Assembly (NCBI GenBank): GCA_023091665.1
Contig: JALJCQ010000035.1
Span: 1 to 64,000 of the forward strand
From: Pythium myriotylum
Lineage: Eukaryota > Oomycota > Peronosporomycetes > Pythiales > Pythiaceae
Direction of reading: 5' to 3'
DNA: 64,000 bases
The first letter of the stretch is position 1; each line of letters begins with the position of its first letter. Shown piece after piece: positions 1-12,296 of the stretch. Made by a program: the position numbers and the translations under genes. The notes under the pieces are model-generated. The model saw only the letters and a program-made list of their open reading frames with translations. It did not search any database and had not been told where the DNA came from.

Positions 1-655
1 GGACCGGACCGGGTGTCCGACGAAAAAGAACAAAAGAAAAATGGTGTACTCCACATAAAGAAACGAGAACTGCATGGTGTAGTCCACGTAAACGAACGTT
101 TGTACAATACACGCCGTAAAATGCAAGGTGTGGTAACAATACACGGCGTACAGTACTTCACGACAGCGACAGCCACACGTGGCGCACGGACAGACCCGCC
201 CGCCGACCGACGAGTCCGTCGTGACCCGAGACACGCAGCCGCGCGCCCCGCCCTCCCCTCCCCTCGCCCGGGACACGCGTCGCTCGACCGGGCTTCTCCC
301 AGCCACTCACTGCGCGCTCCCGCTGCCGCGTTGCTCAGTTGGGCTTCTCGAGCCCCGTGGCCAGCGCCCAGCGCGCCAGCCTCGAGCGACGCCAAGCGAC
401 AGTGCGTCGGCCACTCGACCAGCCGCCGCGACGAGGCTCTGCGAGCGACTGTCGACGACCTGCAGCAGCGATCCACAGCCGCACGGTCGCGCAACGCGAC
501 ATGATGCGGAGCACGACGCGGTGAGGTCTGTGCGAGCGAGTGCGGCCGCGCGCCCCTGCCCACGGTCTCAGCTTCGGTCTCGCGTTCGACTTCGACGAGG
601 CGCTCGACTCGCTCGTCGCTCTTTTCGAAATGGAGCTCTTGCTACTGCTGCTGCT

Positions 656-703
<48 letters not shown>

Positions 704-3700
704 GTCCGCCCGCGCAAGACGAACGAAGAACGCAGCTGCTGATCAACGTCGACCATGGAGAAGAGAGAAGCCGCGAGTGGTCCACGCTTGGGCAGTCTCA
801 GCTGCGCCGCCGGCATCCCACTTCTTCTTCCCGCCGTCTTCGACATCCGGGTTGCGCCTGTGCTCGTTGTGCGTGCGAGAAGAGCCAACGGACCCAGAAC
901 CGAAGCATCGTCACGGCATCAACAACGCGGGGCGTGCGCGGGCTTCGACGTAGACGAGGACGAGGACGAGAACGAAGACGTGCGATGGAGCCCACGGTCT
1001 CGGTCAAGGTCGAGCCCGAGGCGCTGGGTCGTGGAGCAGAGCAAGGACAAGTCCAACCCTCGACTACTGTCGTCGTCTCATCAGCGGGCGATCTCGTCGC
1101 CTCCACCTCCGCCTCCACCGCTTGATCTTTTCGGCGTTCCGTCCGCTCGAGGCCGTCCGCTCGGTCCGCTCGAGCGGCGACGCTGTGACGAGCCATGTTT
1201 CCTCGGGCGTCTCCGGAAGATGAAAATGGAGCCGTCCACCAGCTCCAAACGCTACTCGAGCGACCATAAGTCCGCCATCTCGAGAGCTCCGACCTCCAGC
1301 GACAGCTCATTGTGAAGACCTCGGCGAGGCGCATGCGGTGGCATCACGTCCACCTGTCGATCTTGTCGCCAGCGATGACCAGGTCGAAAAAAGCGCATGA
1401 GGCTCTCAAATGGCCGCTAGAGGTGTTTTCCTGCTGCTGCGTCCGCGTCCGTCGGCACTAGCGCTTCGGACCACCACACATTGACGCGCATCGTCAAGTT
1501 GCGTCGGCCAAGCGACTTTGCTGCAGCCTTCGTCCGGGTTCCCAAGTCGTCACATGCAAATAACTGCGGCGACAGCTCGCAAATGGACGCCATTTTGGTG
1601 GCTTTGACGTCGTGCTCCAACCGCCCCAGCTCACTTGAAGACACAGCTCGCATGCCAAAAGTTGTGTCCAAGTATCGTGCACCAGATCCAGCTTTCAGAG
1701 ACGCTCTATGTGTTCAGCCGGCTACGCAGCACGCAGAAAACCGCCTCTCGTGCCTGTTTTCGGCCCATTTTCGTGCTCTTCCCACGCGGAAACATGCGCG
1801 GCTGACCCACTTCCCGTCCATCCACGCGCCCAATTTTTGTCCCACGCATGGATGTGACTGAGTCCGACATCATGGAAGTCTTTCGTGGGGGTATCGAGCG
1901 CGTTTGAGCATGGCGATTGAGTGGGCGAGCCATTGTGGTGACCCGATGCGTATGTGGGTAAAGTCGCCATTTCCAGGACGACGATGACAACAAGTGTGAA
2001 AATGGTCAAAGTCTCGTACTCCAAGTGGTGGATCAAGTGCGCGCGGGCTGTGCGACCTCGGCAACGCTGTTTTCGCGCGGTTTGGAGGCGAACTCGCGAC
2101 GCTATGGCCGTCGTGCGGCGCGAGCGATCTCGAGACCTCGCGTTGGGAGACGAAGAAGCAAGGCACAGGACGAAGGCGATGCGATTTTCCAGTACACAAG
2201 CGCGATTCAGTGACGTCTAGGTGCATCACACCTTGTCACGCAAGTTTCACGCGCGTAGGTGTCGTGGTCGCGTCGCGACGTGCTCGAGAAGCTGTCCGCG
2301 GAAGCTCCATTTTGGCGTCGTTTCGAAGGTGTGCCAAGGTCTCACAAGTCGGCGGGAAGTCACGAGGAGGCGAGGCGACGCCGTCACGAGCTCGACCGCG
2401 AAATGTCGGCACACTCGTCGTCCACCACCGTCCGCTCGATTCTGGTCGGCTCGGCTCAGCTCAGCTCAGCTCGGCTCCGGCGGCGTGGTTGGGCCGGGCC
2501 ACTCACGGTCTCCGCGAAGGCGATCGTGGGATCAAGTCGCGGTCGCAGTTGCGTGAGATGATCCGACCTGAGCTCTCGCACTCGCACGCTTCGGTCGAGT
2601 GCGTTGGGAGAAGATGCAAGCGAATGATGGCGTGAGGACGAGGCGTGCGAGAGCGTGCTGTGGGTTTTATTCGCCCGTGGGAGCCGCCGCTCAAGGTGGT
2701 TAGAACGATGGGCATGGCCGGTCCACTACCGTACTGTCGTCGATCCACTCTTTCGTGCGAGCTAGCCAGCCTTCGAGCAGAGCAGGATCTGCTGAGCGCC
2801 AGGGTTCCCGCGCGTGCAAAGACGCTGTGTCGGTGTTGCTACAGGATACTCGCAGCTTGGACTACAGCCAATACCGCGTGGATGACGGAGCCGAGCCGAG
2901 CCGAGAGAAGGTTCTTGCGATTATGGAGGTGGTCGAAGACCCCGAAATGCTCGTCGATGGGGTGGTTTTCACCGCCATTCTGTTCAATAAAGAAATGGCC
3001 ACAATGGAAAGCATGTTGAGCTCTGTTATACGTTTGGTGATGTGTCTTGGCTGCTATGGTAGAAAGGTTGCGTGAACAGCATCTCGAGGTTTTTCGTCGA
3101 GTTAGGAGGGAGTGTGAGGATGCCGAGCTCCAATTCATACGGTTGATACAAAAGGCGGGAAATTCTTGCGGTAGTTTGAAAAGTTTTCAAACGTCAGCGG
3201 ATTCTTTTCCCGCTCGTTTCAACACGCGAACAAATCAGATCCCACTCTTTCTAGTTCACACCATGGGTGCGTGGGCTTCCACTGCATCGTCATGGCCATG
3301 GTTACAGTATCTAGTACCCAGGATCTTGCAACGAGAGAGGAAGAGGCGTACCGTAGCGAGCCCGTAGCGACGAGTTCTGCACATTGCTCACGAAATCAAC
3401 ATCAAGAACGAGGTTGCTCGAATCCCACGGAGAGCTGTTCCTATCCACTATTATCCCTGCCACTGCTCCTGCTCCTGCTCCTTCTGCTAACTTCATCACA
3501 TAACTCGCTCTCTTTGGTTGTCTGTGGGTTTGACCGCCCACGAACCACCGCCGACGTCGGCGGCGTCCAGAGCCTCGTGGCGCCGCTGCAGCGTGGCGCA
3601 TATGCGCCCGGCGAGCTCAAGCGACTTGCGAGCCACGTGGTGAAGCGTCTTGCCGACGTGGACGCTTCGCTCAGCAAGACCTGCTCGAGCTCGAGCGCGA

Positions 3701-5769
3701 GCGTGAGATCGACGCCGTCGTCGTCGTCGTCGTGGCCTTTGCCGTCAACAACGAGTGTCGAGGCTCGCGCGCAGGCTCTATTTAGCGCGCCACTCCACGC
3801 TCCAGGAGCACAAAGCGCCCTGACGTTCGGCGTTTCCTCGAGGCCGCGCCGTTGCCGCGACTCACAGCCGAACGCGTGCGCTCGGGAAGGAGAGATCATG
3901 ACGCTCGGCCCGAGCTGGCCGGCGAAAAAGTACTCGCTGGTGAACATGCCGTAGGCGCCGGTCGCCGGTGGGACGTATTATAGGTTTAGGGTCAGCACCA
4001 GTCTGTCGTCAATCTGAGTTCAGACAGTTGATGAACTGTTTCCACTCTGCAACCGCCATGCAGAGAAAGAAATCTACGAATACATACCTCACGAGCGCCA
4101 TGTGCAAAACGTACCATCAGCGCTCTCGCTCACACGCTTGGTAACCCTCTAGCGCAATGGCCTTCACCACACGATGTAGTGACGAGACACACCTTCCGAG
4201 GACACCTTCCGACGAGAGAGTGACACTTTGTTCGGCGGTCGTGAAGTCTTTGGCCGGCGTCAAGATCCCAGAATCAATCGAGCTCTACTGATTAGAAGTC
4301 TACATCCGGTGGTGCTGGGTCATGATTAGGTAGCACCTTCTCTCCCGTGCACCAGGTCTCCCAGGACGAGGCTGACAACGTGCCGGAGCCGCGGTCGAGA
4401 TGCTTCGGTGGGCGCCCATGAACTCGCCTCGAGCTGCGAGGACTTCACATCTGAGGCAGAGAGTCAAATGATGAAGAAAGAGCAAGACTTCGCTTCGAGT
4501 CGGCACCCAGGTAGACTTGGAAGATGATGCATGCAAATGATAGAATCCAAGCGTTTTGGAAGGGGTATCCATATCTTTTCCTTCCGCATCCAACTTCAAC
4601 AGCGTGTCCAGAGACAAGCCATCAAGAGTTGACTCGGTTTCTCTTCCTGTTATTATCACGCAGCTGATGGGTCGACTCGAGACTGAGTTTCTGAGGTGGA
4701 TTGGACGAGGTTCTCGCCACTAGTCACCGCACTTTTCTCGTGCAATCGGGAGCATCAACAGTGTTGCTAGTTGAACTCAATAGACTTTATCATCATCATC
4801 AACAACAATCAGGAAGCGTCGTGAATACTAAAATAGCTATCTGCGGAGCAGAGCGGCGCCGAGGTGTGAGGAAGAGTGAGCCGAGATGTGAAAAGAAAAA
4901 AGGAAGAGTGAAGTGAAGGGATCCCAAGAAATCTCGAAAAAACTGAACTCAATATCCATGACCTCACATAGCCACGCGTCTGCTGGATTCAATACGAAGC
5001 CTGCAGATCCGGCGTGGTCCGTCACTGACAGGGACTGCTGTCCTCTGCGGAATAGCGGGTCTGCGCCTTTCGATGGAAGACGTCGTGGGTCTGGGAGAAA
5101 TCTGGCTGCGGGTTCTATCTATACGGCGTGTATCCTCAAGAATCATCTCGAATTAACGAAAACAGTCAGTGGTCTTTCAACGACAGCAAGGAAAACAAGA
5201 AAGCGGCTCGGTCTTGGAAAACCCGCAAGACTCCATTCTCTCCCTCCTCCATGTAGAACCAAACCAACAAACTCAGAGCCCCGTCCCCAGCCCTGTCAGG
5301 CGAGAACAAAAGACGGAACCGTCCCCCCAAGTAGCTGAGCTCGATCTCGGTGCGCTTGTCGAAGAGTCGGCCTCTTTGACGGCCGGACCGTTCAGTCGCC
5401 GGTTCTCTCGATTGGAGCAGAAAAAGGCGGGAGCCGAGGGAATCAACGCGGTGTTGGCCAGTCTGAGGGATGTCTCGACGGAAGGACGAGGCGCCAAGTC
5501 TCGATGACCTGTGAGAGTGGATGCGAGTGTCCACGTCGTCGACGCGGAACGAGGTCGTCAGGGCCGATGGACCTGCGAGAACGCATGGCGCAGTCCAGTG
5601 GACTGTGCGTGGCGACTGTCGCGAGGCCGTGTCAGGCACGTTGAAGTTGCCGATGGGAGTGTACGCCAAGTGCGGTCCGTCCGCATCATGCCATCCGGAA
5701 AGATGGCCAGAAGATCCGGAAGATCCGGAAGATCCGGAAGATCCGGAAGATCCGGAAGATCTGCCTCTG
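1..5769 (+). repeat. Array unit 1 (most divergent type)
   Basis: 5,769 bp. Distinctive alleles: short A-rich tract, long CCCTC run near 250, (CTG)4(CT)22, only three GAGCC pentamers (five in all other units), CC instead of GT at 5286-5287, A at 5192, C at 5627, and five uninterrupted GATCCGGAA copies without the CCTCCACAT-type spacers. The window begins inside the array, so this may not be the first unit. Confidence 0.95.
5713..5757 (+). repeat. GATCCGGAA minisatellite, uninterrupted five-copy form (unit 1)
   Basis: Five perfect 9-bp copies followed by GATCTGCC instead of the GATCGGCC seen in other units. It is 20 bp shorter than the interrupted form. This is the only junction in the window with this structure. 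Confidence 0.95.
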
Positions 5770-6424
5770 GGACCGGACCGGGTGTCCGACGAAAAAGAAC
5801 AAAAGAAAAATGGTGTACTCCACATAAAGAAACGAGAACTGCATGGTGTAGTCCACGTAAACGAACGTTTGTACAATACACGCCGTAAAATGCAAGGTGT
5901 GGTAACAATACACGGCGTACAGTACTTCACGACAGCGACAGCCACACGTGGCGCACGGACAGACCCGCCCGCCGACCGACGAGTCCGTCGTGACCCGAGA
6001 CACGCAGCCGCGCGCCCCGCCCTCCCCTCCCCTCGCCCGGGACACGCGTCGCTCGACCGGGCTTCTCCCAGCCACTCACTGCGCGCTCCCGCTGCCGCGT
6101 TGCTCAGTTGGGCTTCTCGAGCCCCGTGGCCAGCGCCCAGCGCGCCAGCCTCGAGCGACGCCAAGCGACAGTGCGTCGGCCACTCGACCAGCCGCCGCGA
6201 CGAGGCTCTGCGAGCGACTGTCGACGACCTGCAGCAGCGATCCACAGCCGCACGGTCGCGCAACGCGACATGATGCGGAGCACGACGCGGTGAGGTCTGT
6301 GCGAGCGAGTGCGGCCGCGCGCCCCTGCCCACGGTCTCAGCTTCGGTCTCGCGTTCGACTTCGACGAGGCGCTCGACTCGCTCGTCGCTCTTTTCGAAAT
6401 GGAGCTCTTGCTACTGCTGCTGCT

Positions 6425-6472
<48 letters not shown>

Positions 6473-9400
6473 GTCCGCCCGCGCAAGACGAACGAAGAAC
6501 GCAGCTGCTGATCAACGTCGACCATGGAGAAGAGAGAAGCCGCGAGTGGTCCACGCTTGGGCAGTCTCAGCTGCGCCGCCGGCATCCCACTTCTTCTTCC
6601 CGCCGTCTTCGACATCCGGGTTGCGCCTGTGCTCGTTGTGCGTGCGAGAAGAGCCAACGGACCCAGAACCGAAGCATCGTCACGGCATCAACAACGCGGG
6701 GCGTGCGCGGGCTTCGACGTAGACGAGGACGAGGACGAGAACGAAGACGTGCGATGGAGCCCACGGTCTCGGTCAAGGTCGAGCCCGAGGCGCTGGGTCG
6801 TGGAGCAGAGCAAGGACAAGTCCAACCCTCGACTACTGTCGTCGTCTCATCAGCGGGCGATCTCGTCGCCTCCACCTCCGCCTCCACCGCTTGATCTTTT
6901 CGGCGTTCCGTCCGCTCGAGGCCGTCCGCTCGGTCCGCTCGAGCGGCGACGCTGTGACGAGCCATGTTTCCTCGGGCGTCTCCGGAAGATGAAAATGGAG
7001 CCGTCCACCAGCTCCAAACGCTACTCGAGCGACCATAAGTCCGCCATCTCGAGAGCTCCGACCTCCAGCGACAGCTCATTGTGAAGACCTCGGCGAGGCG
7101 CATGCGGTGGCATCACGTCCACCTGTCGATCTTGTCGCCAGCGATGACCAGGTCGAAAAAAGCGCATGAGGCTCTCAAATGGCCGCTAGAGGTGTTTTCC
7201 TGCTGCTGCGTCCGCGTCCGTCGGCACTAGCGCTTCGGACCACCACACATTGACGCGCATCGTCAAGTTGCGTCGGCCAAGCGACTTTGCTGCAGCCTTC
7301 GTCCGGGTTCCCAAGTCGTCACATGCAAATAACTGCGGCGACAGCTCGCAAATGGACGCCATTTTGGTGGCTTTGACGTCGTGCTCCAACCGCCCCAGCT
7401 CACTTGAAGACACAGCTCGCATGCCAAAAGTTGTGTCCAAGTATCGTGCACCAGATCCAGCTTTCAGAGACGCTCTATGTGTTCAGCCGGCTACGCAGCA
7501 CGCAGAAAACCGCCTCTCGTGCCTGTTTTCGGCCCATTTTCGTGCTCTTCCCACGCGGAAACATGCGCGGCTGACCCACTTCCCGTCCATCCACGCGCCC
7601 AATTTTTGTCCCACGCATGGATGTGACTGAGTCCGACATCATGGAAGTCTTTCGTGGGGGTATCGAGCGCGTTTGAGCATGGCGATTGAGTGGGCGAGCC
7701 ATTGTGGTGACCCGATGCGTATGTGGGTAAAGTCGCCATTTCCAGGACGACGATGACAACAAGTGTGAAAATGGTCAAAGTCTCGTACTCCAAGTGGTGG
7801 ATCAAGTGCGCGCGGGCTGTGCGACCTCGGCAACGCTGTTTTCGCGCGGTTTGGAGGCGAACTCGCGACGCTATGGCCGTCGTGCGGCGCGAGCGATCTC
7901 GAGACCTCGCGTTGGGAGACGAAGAAGCAAGGCACAGGACGAAGGCGATGCGATTTTCCAGTACACAAGCGCGATTCAGTGACGTCTAGGTGCATCACAC
8001 CTTGTCACGCAAGTTTCACGCGCGTAGGTGTCGTGGTCGCGTCGCGACGTGCTCGAGAAGCTGTCCGCGGAAGCTCCATTTTGGCGTCGTTTCGAAGGTG
8101 TGCCAAGGTCTCACAAGTCGGCGGGAAGTCACGAGGAGGCGAGGCGACGCCGTCACGAGCTCGACCGCGAAATGTCGGCACACTCGTCGTCCACCACCGT
8201 CCGCTCGATTCTGGTCGGCTCGGCTCAGCTCAGCTCAGCTCGGCTCCGGCGGCGTGGTTGGGCCGGGCCACTCACGGTCTCCGCGAAGGCGATCGTGGGA
8301 TCAAGTCGCGGTCGCAGTTGCGTGAGATGATCCGACCTGAGCTCTCGCACTCGCACGCTTCGGTCGAGTGCGTTGGGAGAAGATGCAAGCGAATGATGGC
8401 GTGAGGACGAGGCGTGCGAGAGCGTGCTGTGGGTTTTATTCGCCCGTGGGAGCCGCCGCTCAAGGTGGTTAGAACGATGGGCATGGCCGGTCCACTACCG
8501 TACTGTCGTCGATCCACTCTTTCGTGCGAGCTAGCCAGCCTTCGAGCAGAGCAGGATCTGCTGAGCGCCAGGGTTCCCGCGCGTGCAAAGACGCTGTGTC
8601 GGTGTTGCTACAGGATACTCGCAGCTTGGACTACAGCCAATACCGCGTGGATGACGGAGCCGAGCCGAGCCGAGCCGAGCCGAGAGAAGGTTCTTGCGAT
8701 TATGGAGGTGGTCGAAGACCCCGAAATGCTCGTCGATGGGGTGGTTTTCACCGCCATTCTGTTCAATAAAGAAATGGCCACAATGGAAAGCATGTTGAGC
8801 TCTGTTATACGTTTGGTGATGTGTCTTGGCTGCTATGGTAGAAAGGTTGCGTGAACAGCATCTCGAGGTTTTTCGTCGAGTTAGGAGGGAGTGTGAGGAT
8901 GCCGAGCTCCAATTCATACGGTTGATACAAAAGGCGGGAAATTCTTGCGGTAGTTTGAAAAGTTTTCAAACGTCAGCGGATTCTTTTCCCGCTCGTTTCA
9001 ACACGCGAACAAATCAGATCCCACTCTTTCTAGTTCACACCATGGGTGCGTGGGCTTCCACTGCATCGTCATGGCCATGGTTACAGTATCTAGTACCCAG
9101 GATCTTGCAACGAGAGAGGAAGAGGCGTACCGTAGCGAGCCCGTAGCGACGAGTTCTGCACATTGCTCACGAAATCAACATCAAGAACGAGGTTGCTCGA
9201 ATCCCACGGAGAGCTGTTCCTATCCACTATTATCCCTGCCACTGCTCCTGCTCCTGCTCCTTCTGCTAACTTCATCACATAACTCGCTCTCTTTGGTTGT
9301 CTGTGGGTTTGACCGCCCACGAACCACCGCCGACGTCGGCGGCGTCCAGAGCCTCGTGGCGCCGCTGCAGCGTGGCGCATATGCGCCCGGCGAGCTCAAG

Positions 9401-11568
9401 CGACTTGCGAGCCACGTGGTGAAGCGTCTTGCCGACGTGGACGCTTCGCTCAGCAAGACCTGCTCGAGCTCGAGCGCGAGCGTGAGATCGACGCCGTCGT
9501 CGTCGTCGTCGTGGCCTTTGCCGTCAACAACGAGTGTCGAGGCTCGCGCGCAGGCTCTATTTAGCGCGCCACTCCACGCTCCAGGAGCACAAAGCGCCCT
9601 GACGTTCGGCGTTTCCTCGAGGCCGCGCCGTTGCCGCGACTCACAGCCGAACGCGTGCGCTCGGGAAGGAGAGATCATGACGCTCGGCCCGAGCTGGCCG
9701 GCGAAAAAGTACTCGCTGGTGAACATGCCGTAGGCGCCGGTCGCCGGTGGGACGTATTATAGGTTTAGGGTCAGCACCAGTCTGTCGTCAATCTGAGTTC
9801 AGACAGTTGATGAACTGTTTCCACTCTGCAACCGCCATGCAGAGAAAGAAATCTACGAATACATACCTCACGAGCGCCATGTGCAAAACGTACCATCAGC
9901 GCTCTCGCTCACACGCTTGGTAACCCTCTAGCGCAATGGCCTTCACCACACGATGTAGTGACGAGACACACCTTCCGAGGACACCTTCCGACGAGAGAGT
10001 GACACTTTGTTCGGCGGTCGTGAAGTCTTTGGCCGGCGTCAAGATCCCAGAATCAATCGAGCTCTACTGATTAGAAGTCTACATCCGGTGGTGCTGGGTC
10101 ATGATTAGGTAGCACCTTCTCTCCCGTGCACCAGGTCTCCCAGGACGAGGCTGACAACGTGCCGGAGCCGCGGTCGAGATGCTTCGGTGGGCGCCCATGA
10201 ACTCGCCTCGAGCTGCGAGGACTTCACATCTGAGGCAGAGAGTCAAATGATGAAGAAAGAGCAAGACTTCGCTTCGAGTCGGCACCCAGGTAGACTTGGA
10301 AGATGATGCATGCAAATGATAGAATCCAAGCGTTTTGGAAGGGGTATCCATATCTTTTCCTTCCGCATCCAACTTCAACAGCGTGTCCAGAGACAAGCCA
10401 TCAAGAGTTGACTCGGTTTCTCTTCCTGTTATTATCACGCAGCTGATGGGTCGACTCGAGACTGAGTTTCTGAGGTGGATTGGACGAGGTTCTCGCCACT
10501 AGTCACCGCACTTTTCTCGTGCAATCGGGAGCATCAACAGTGTTGCTAGTTGAACTCAATAGACTTTATCATCATCATCAACAACAATCAGGAAGCGTCG
10601 TGAATACTAAAATAGCTATCTGCGGAGCAGAGCGGCGCCGAGGTGTGAGGAAGAGTGAGCCGAGATGTGAAAAGAAAAAAGGAAGAGTGAAGTGAAGGGA
10701 TCCCAAGAAATCTCGAAAAAACTGAACTCAATATCCATGACCTCACATAGCCACGCGTCTGCTGGATTCAATACGAAGCCTGCAGATCCGGCGTGGTCCG
10801 TCACTGACAGGGACTGCTGTCCTCTGCGGAATAGCGGGTCTGCGCCTTTCGATGGAAGACGTCGTGGGTCTGGGAGAAATCTGGCTGCGGGTTCTATCTA
10901 TACGGCGTGTATCCTCAAGAATCATCTCGAATTAACGAAAACAGTCAGTTGTCTTTCAACGACAGCAAGGGAAACAAGAAAGCGGCTCGGTCTTGGAAAA
11001 CCCGCAAGACTCCATTCTCTCCCTCCTCCATGTAGAACCAAACCAACAAACTCAGAGCCCCGTCGTCAGCCCTGTCAGGCGAGAACAAAAGACGGAACCG
11101 TCCCCCCAAGTAGCTGAGCTCGATCTCGGTGCGCTTGTCGAAGAGTCGGCCTCTTTGACGGCCGGACCGTTCAGTCGCCGGTTCTCTCGATTGGAGCAGA
11201 AAAAGGCGGGAGCCGAGGGAATCAACGCGGTGTTGGCCAGTCTGAGGGATGTCTCGACGGAAGGACGAGGCGCCAAGTCTCGATGACCTGTGAGAGTGGA
11301 TGCGAGTGTCCACGTCGTCGACGCGGAACGAGGTCGTCAGGGCCGATGGACCTGCGAGAACGCATGGCGCAGTCCAGTGGACTGTGCGTGGCGACTGTCG
11401 CGAGGTCGTGTCAGGCACGTTGAAGTTGCCGATGGGAGTGTACGCCAAGTGCGGTCCGTCCGCATCATGCCATCCGGAAAGATGGCCAGAAGATCCGGAA
11501 GATCCGGAAGATCCGGAAGATCCTCCACATCCGGAAGATCCTCTCCACATCCGGAAGATCGGCCTCTG
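5770..11568 (+). repeat. Array unit 2 (transitional type)
   Basis: 5,799 bp. It shares with unit 1 the short A-rich tract at its start, the long CCCTC run and (CTG)4(CT)22, but already has five GAGCC pentamers and, at its end, the interrupted form of the GATCCGGAA minisatellite found in all later units. Confidence 0.95.
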
Positions 11569-12248
11569 GGACCGGACCGGGTGTCCGACGAAAAAGAACA
11601 AAAGAAACGAAAGAAACCAAAAAAAAAAACAAAATGGTGTACTCCACATAAAGAAACGAGAACTGCATGGTGTAGTCCACGTAAACGAACGTTTGTACAA
11701 TACACGCCGTAAAATGCAAGGTGTGGTAACAATACACGGCGTACAGTACTTCACGACAGCGACAGCCACACGTGGCGCACGGACAGACCCGCCCGCCGAC
11801 CGACGAGTCCGTCGTGACCCGAGACACGCAGCCGCGCGCCCCGCCCTCCCCTCCCCTCGCCCGGGACACGCGTCGCTCGACCGGGCTTCTCCCAGCCACT
11901 CACTGCGCGCTCCCGCTGCCGCGTTGCTCAGTTGGGCTTCTCGAGCCCCGTGGCCAGCGCCCAGCGCGCCAGCCTCGAGCGACGCCAAGCGACAGTGCGT
12001 CGGCCACTCGACCAGCCGCCGCGACGAGGCTCTGCGAGCGACTGTCGACGACCTGCAGCAGCGATCCACAGCCGCACGGTCGCGCAACGCGACATGATGC
12101 GGAGCACGACGCGGTGAGGTCTGTGCGAGCGAGTGCGGCCGCGCGCCCCTGCCCACGGTCTCAGCTTCGGTCTCGCGTTCGACTTCGACGAGGCGCTCGA
12201 CTCGCTCGTCGCTCTTTTCGAAATGGAGCTCTTGCTACTGCTGCTGCT

Positions 12249-12296
<48 letters not shown>

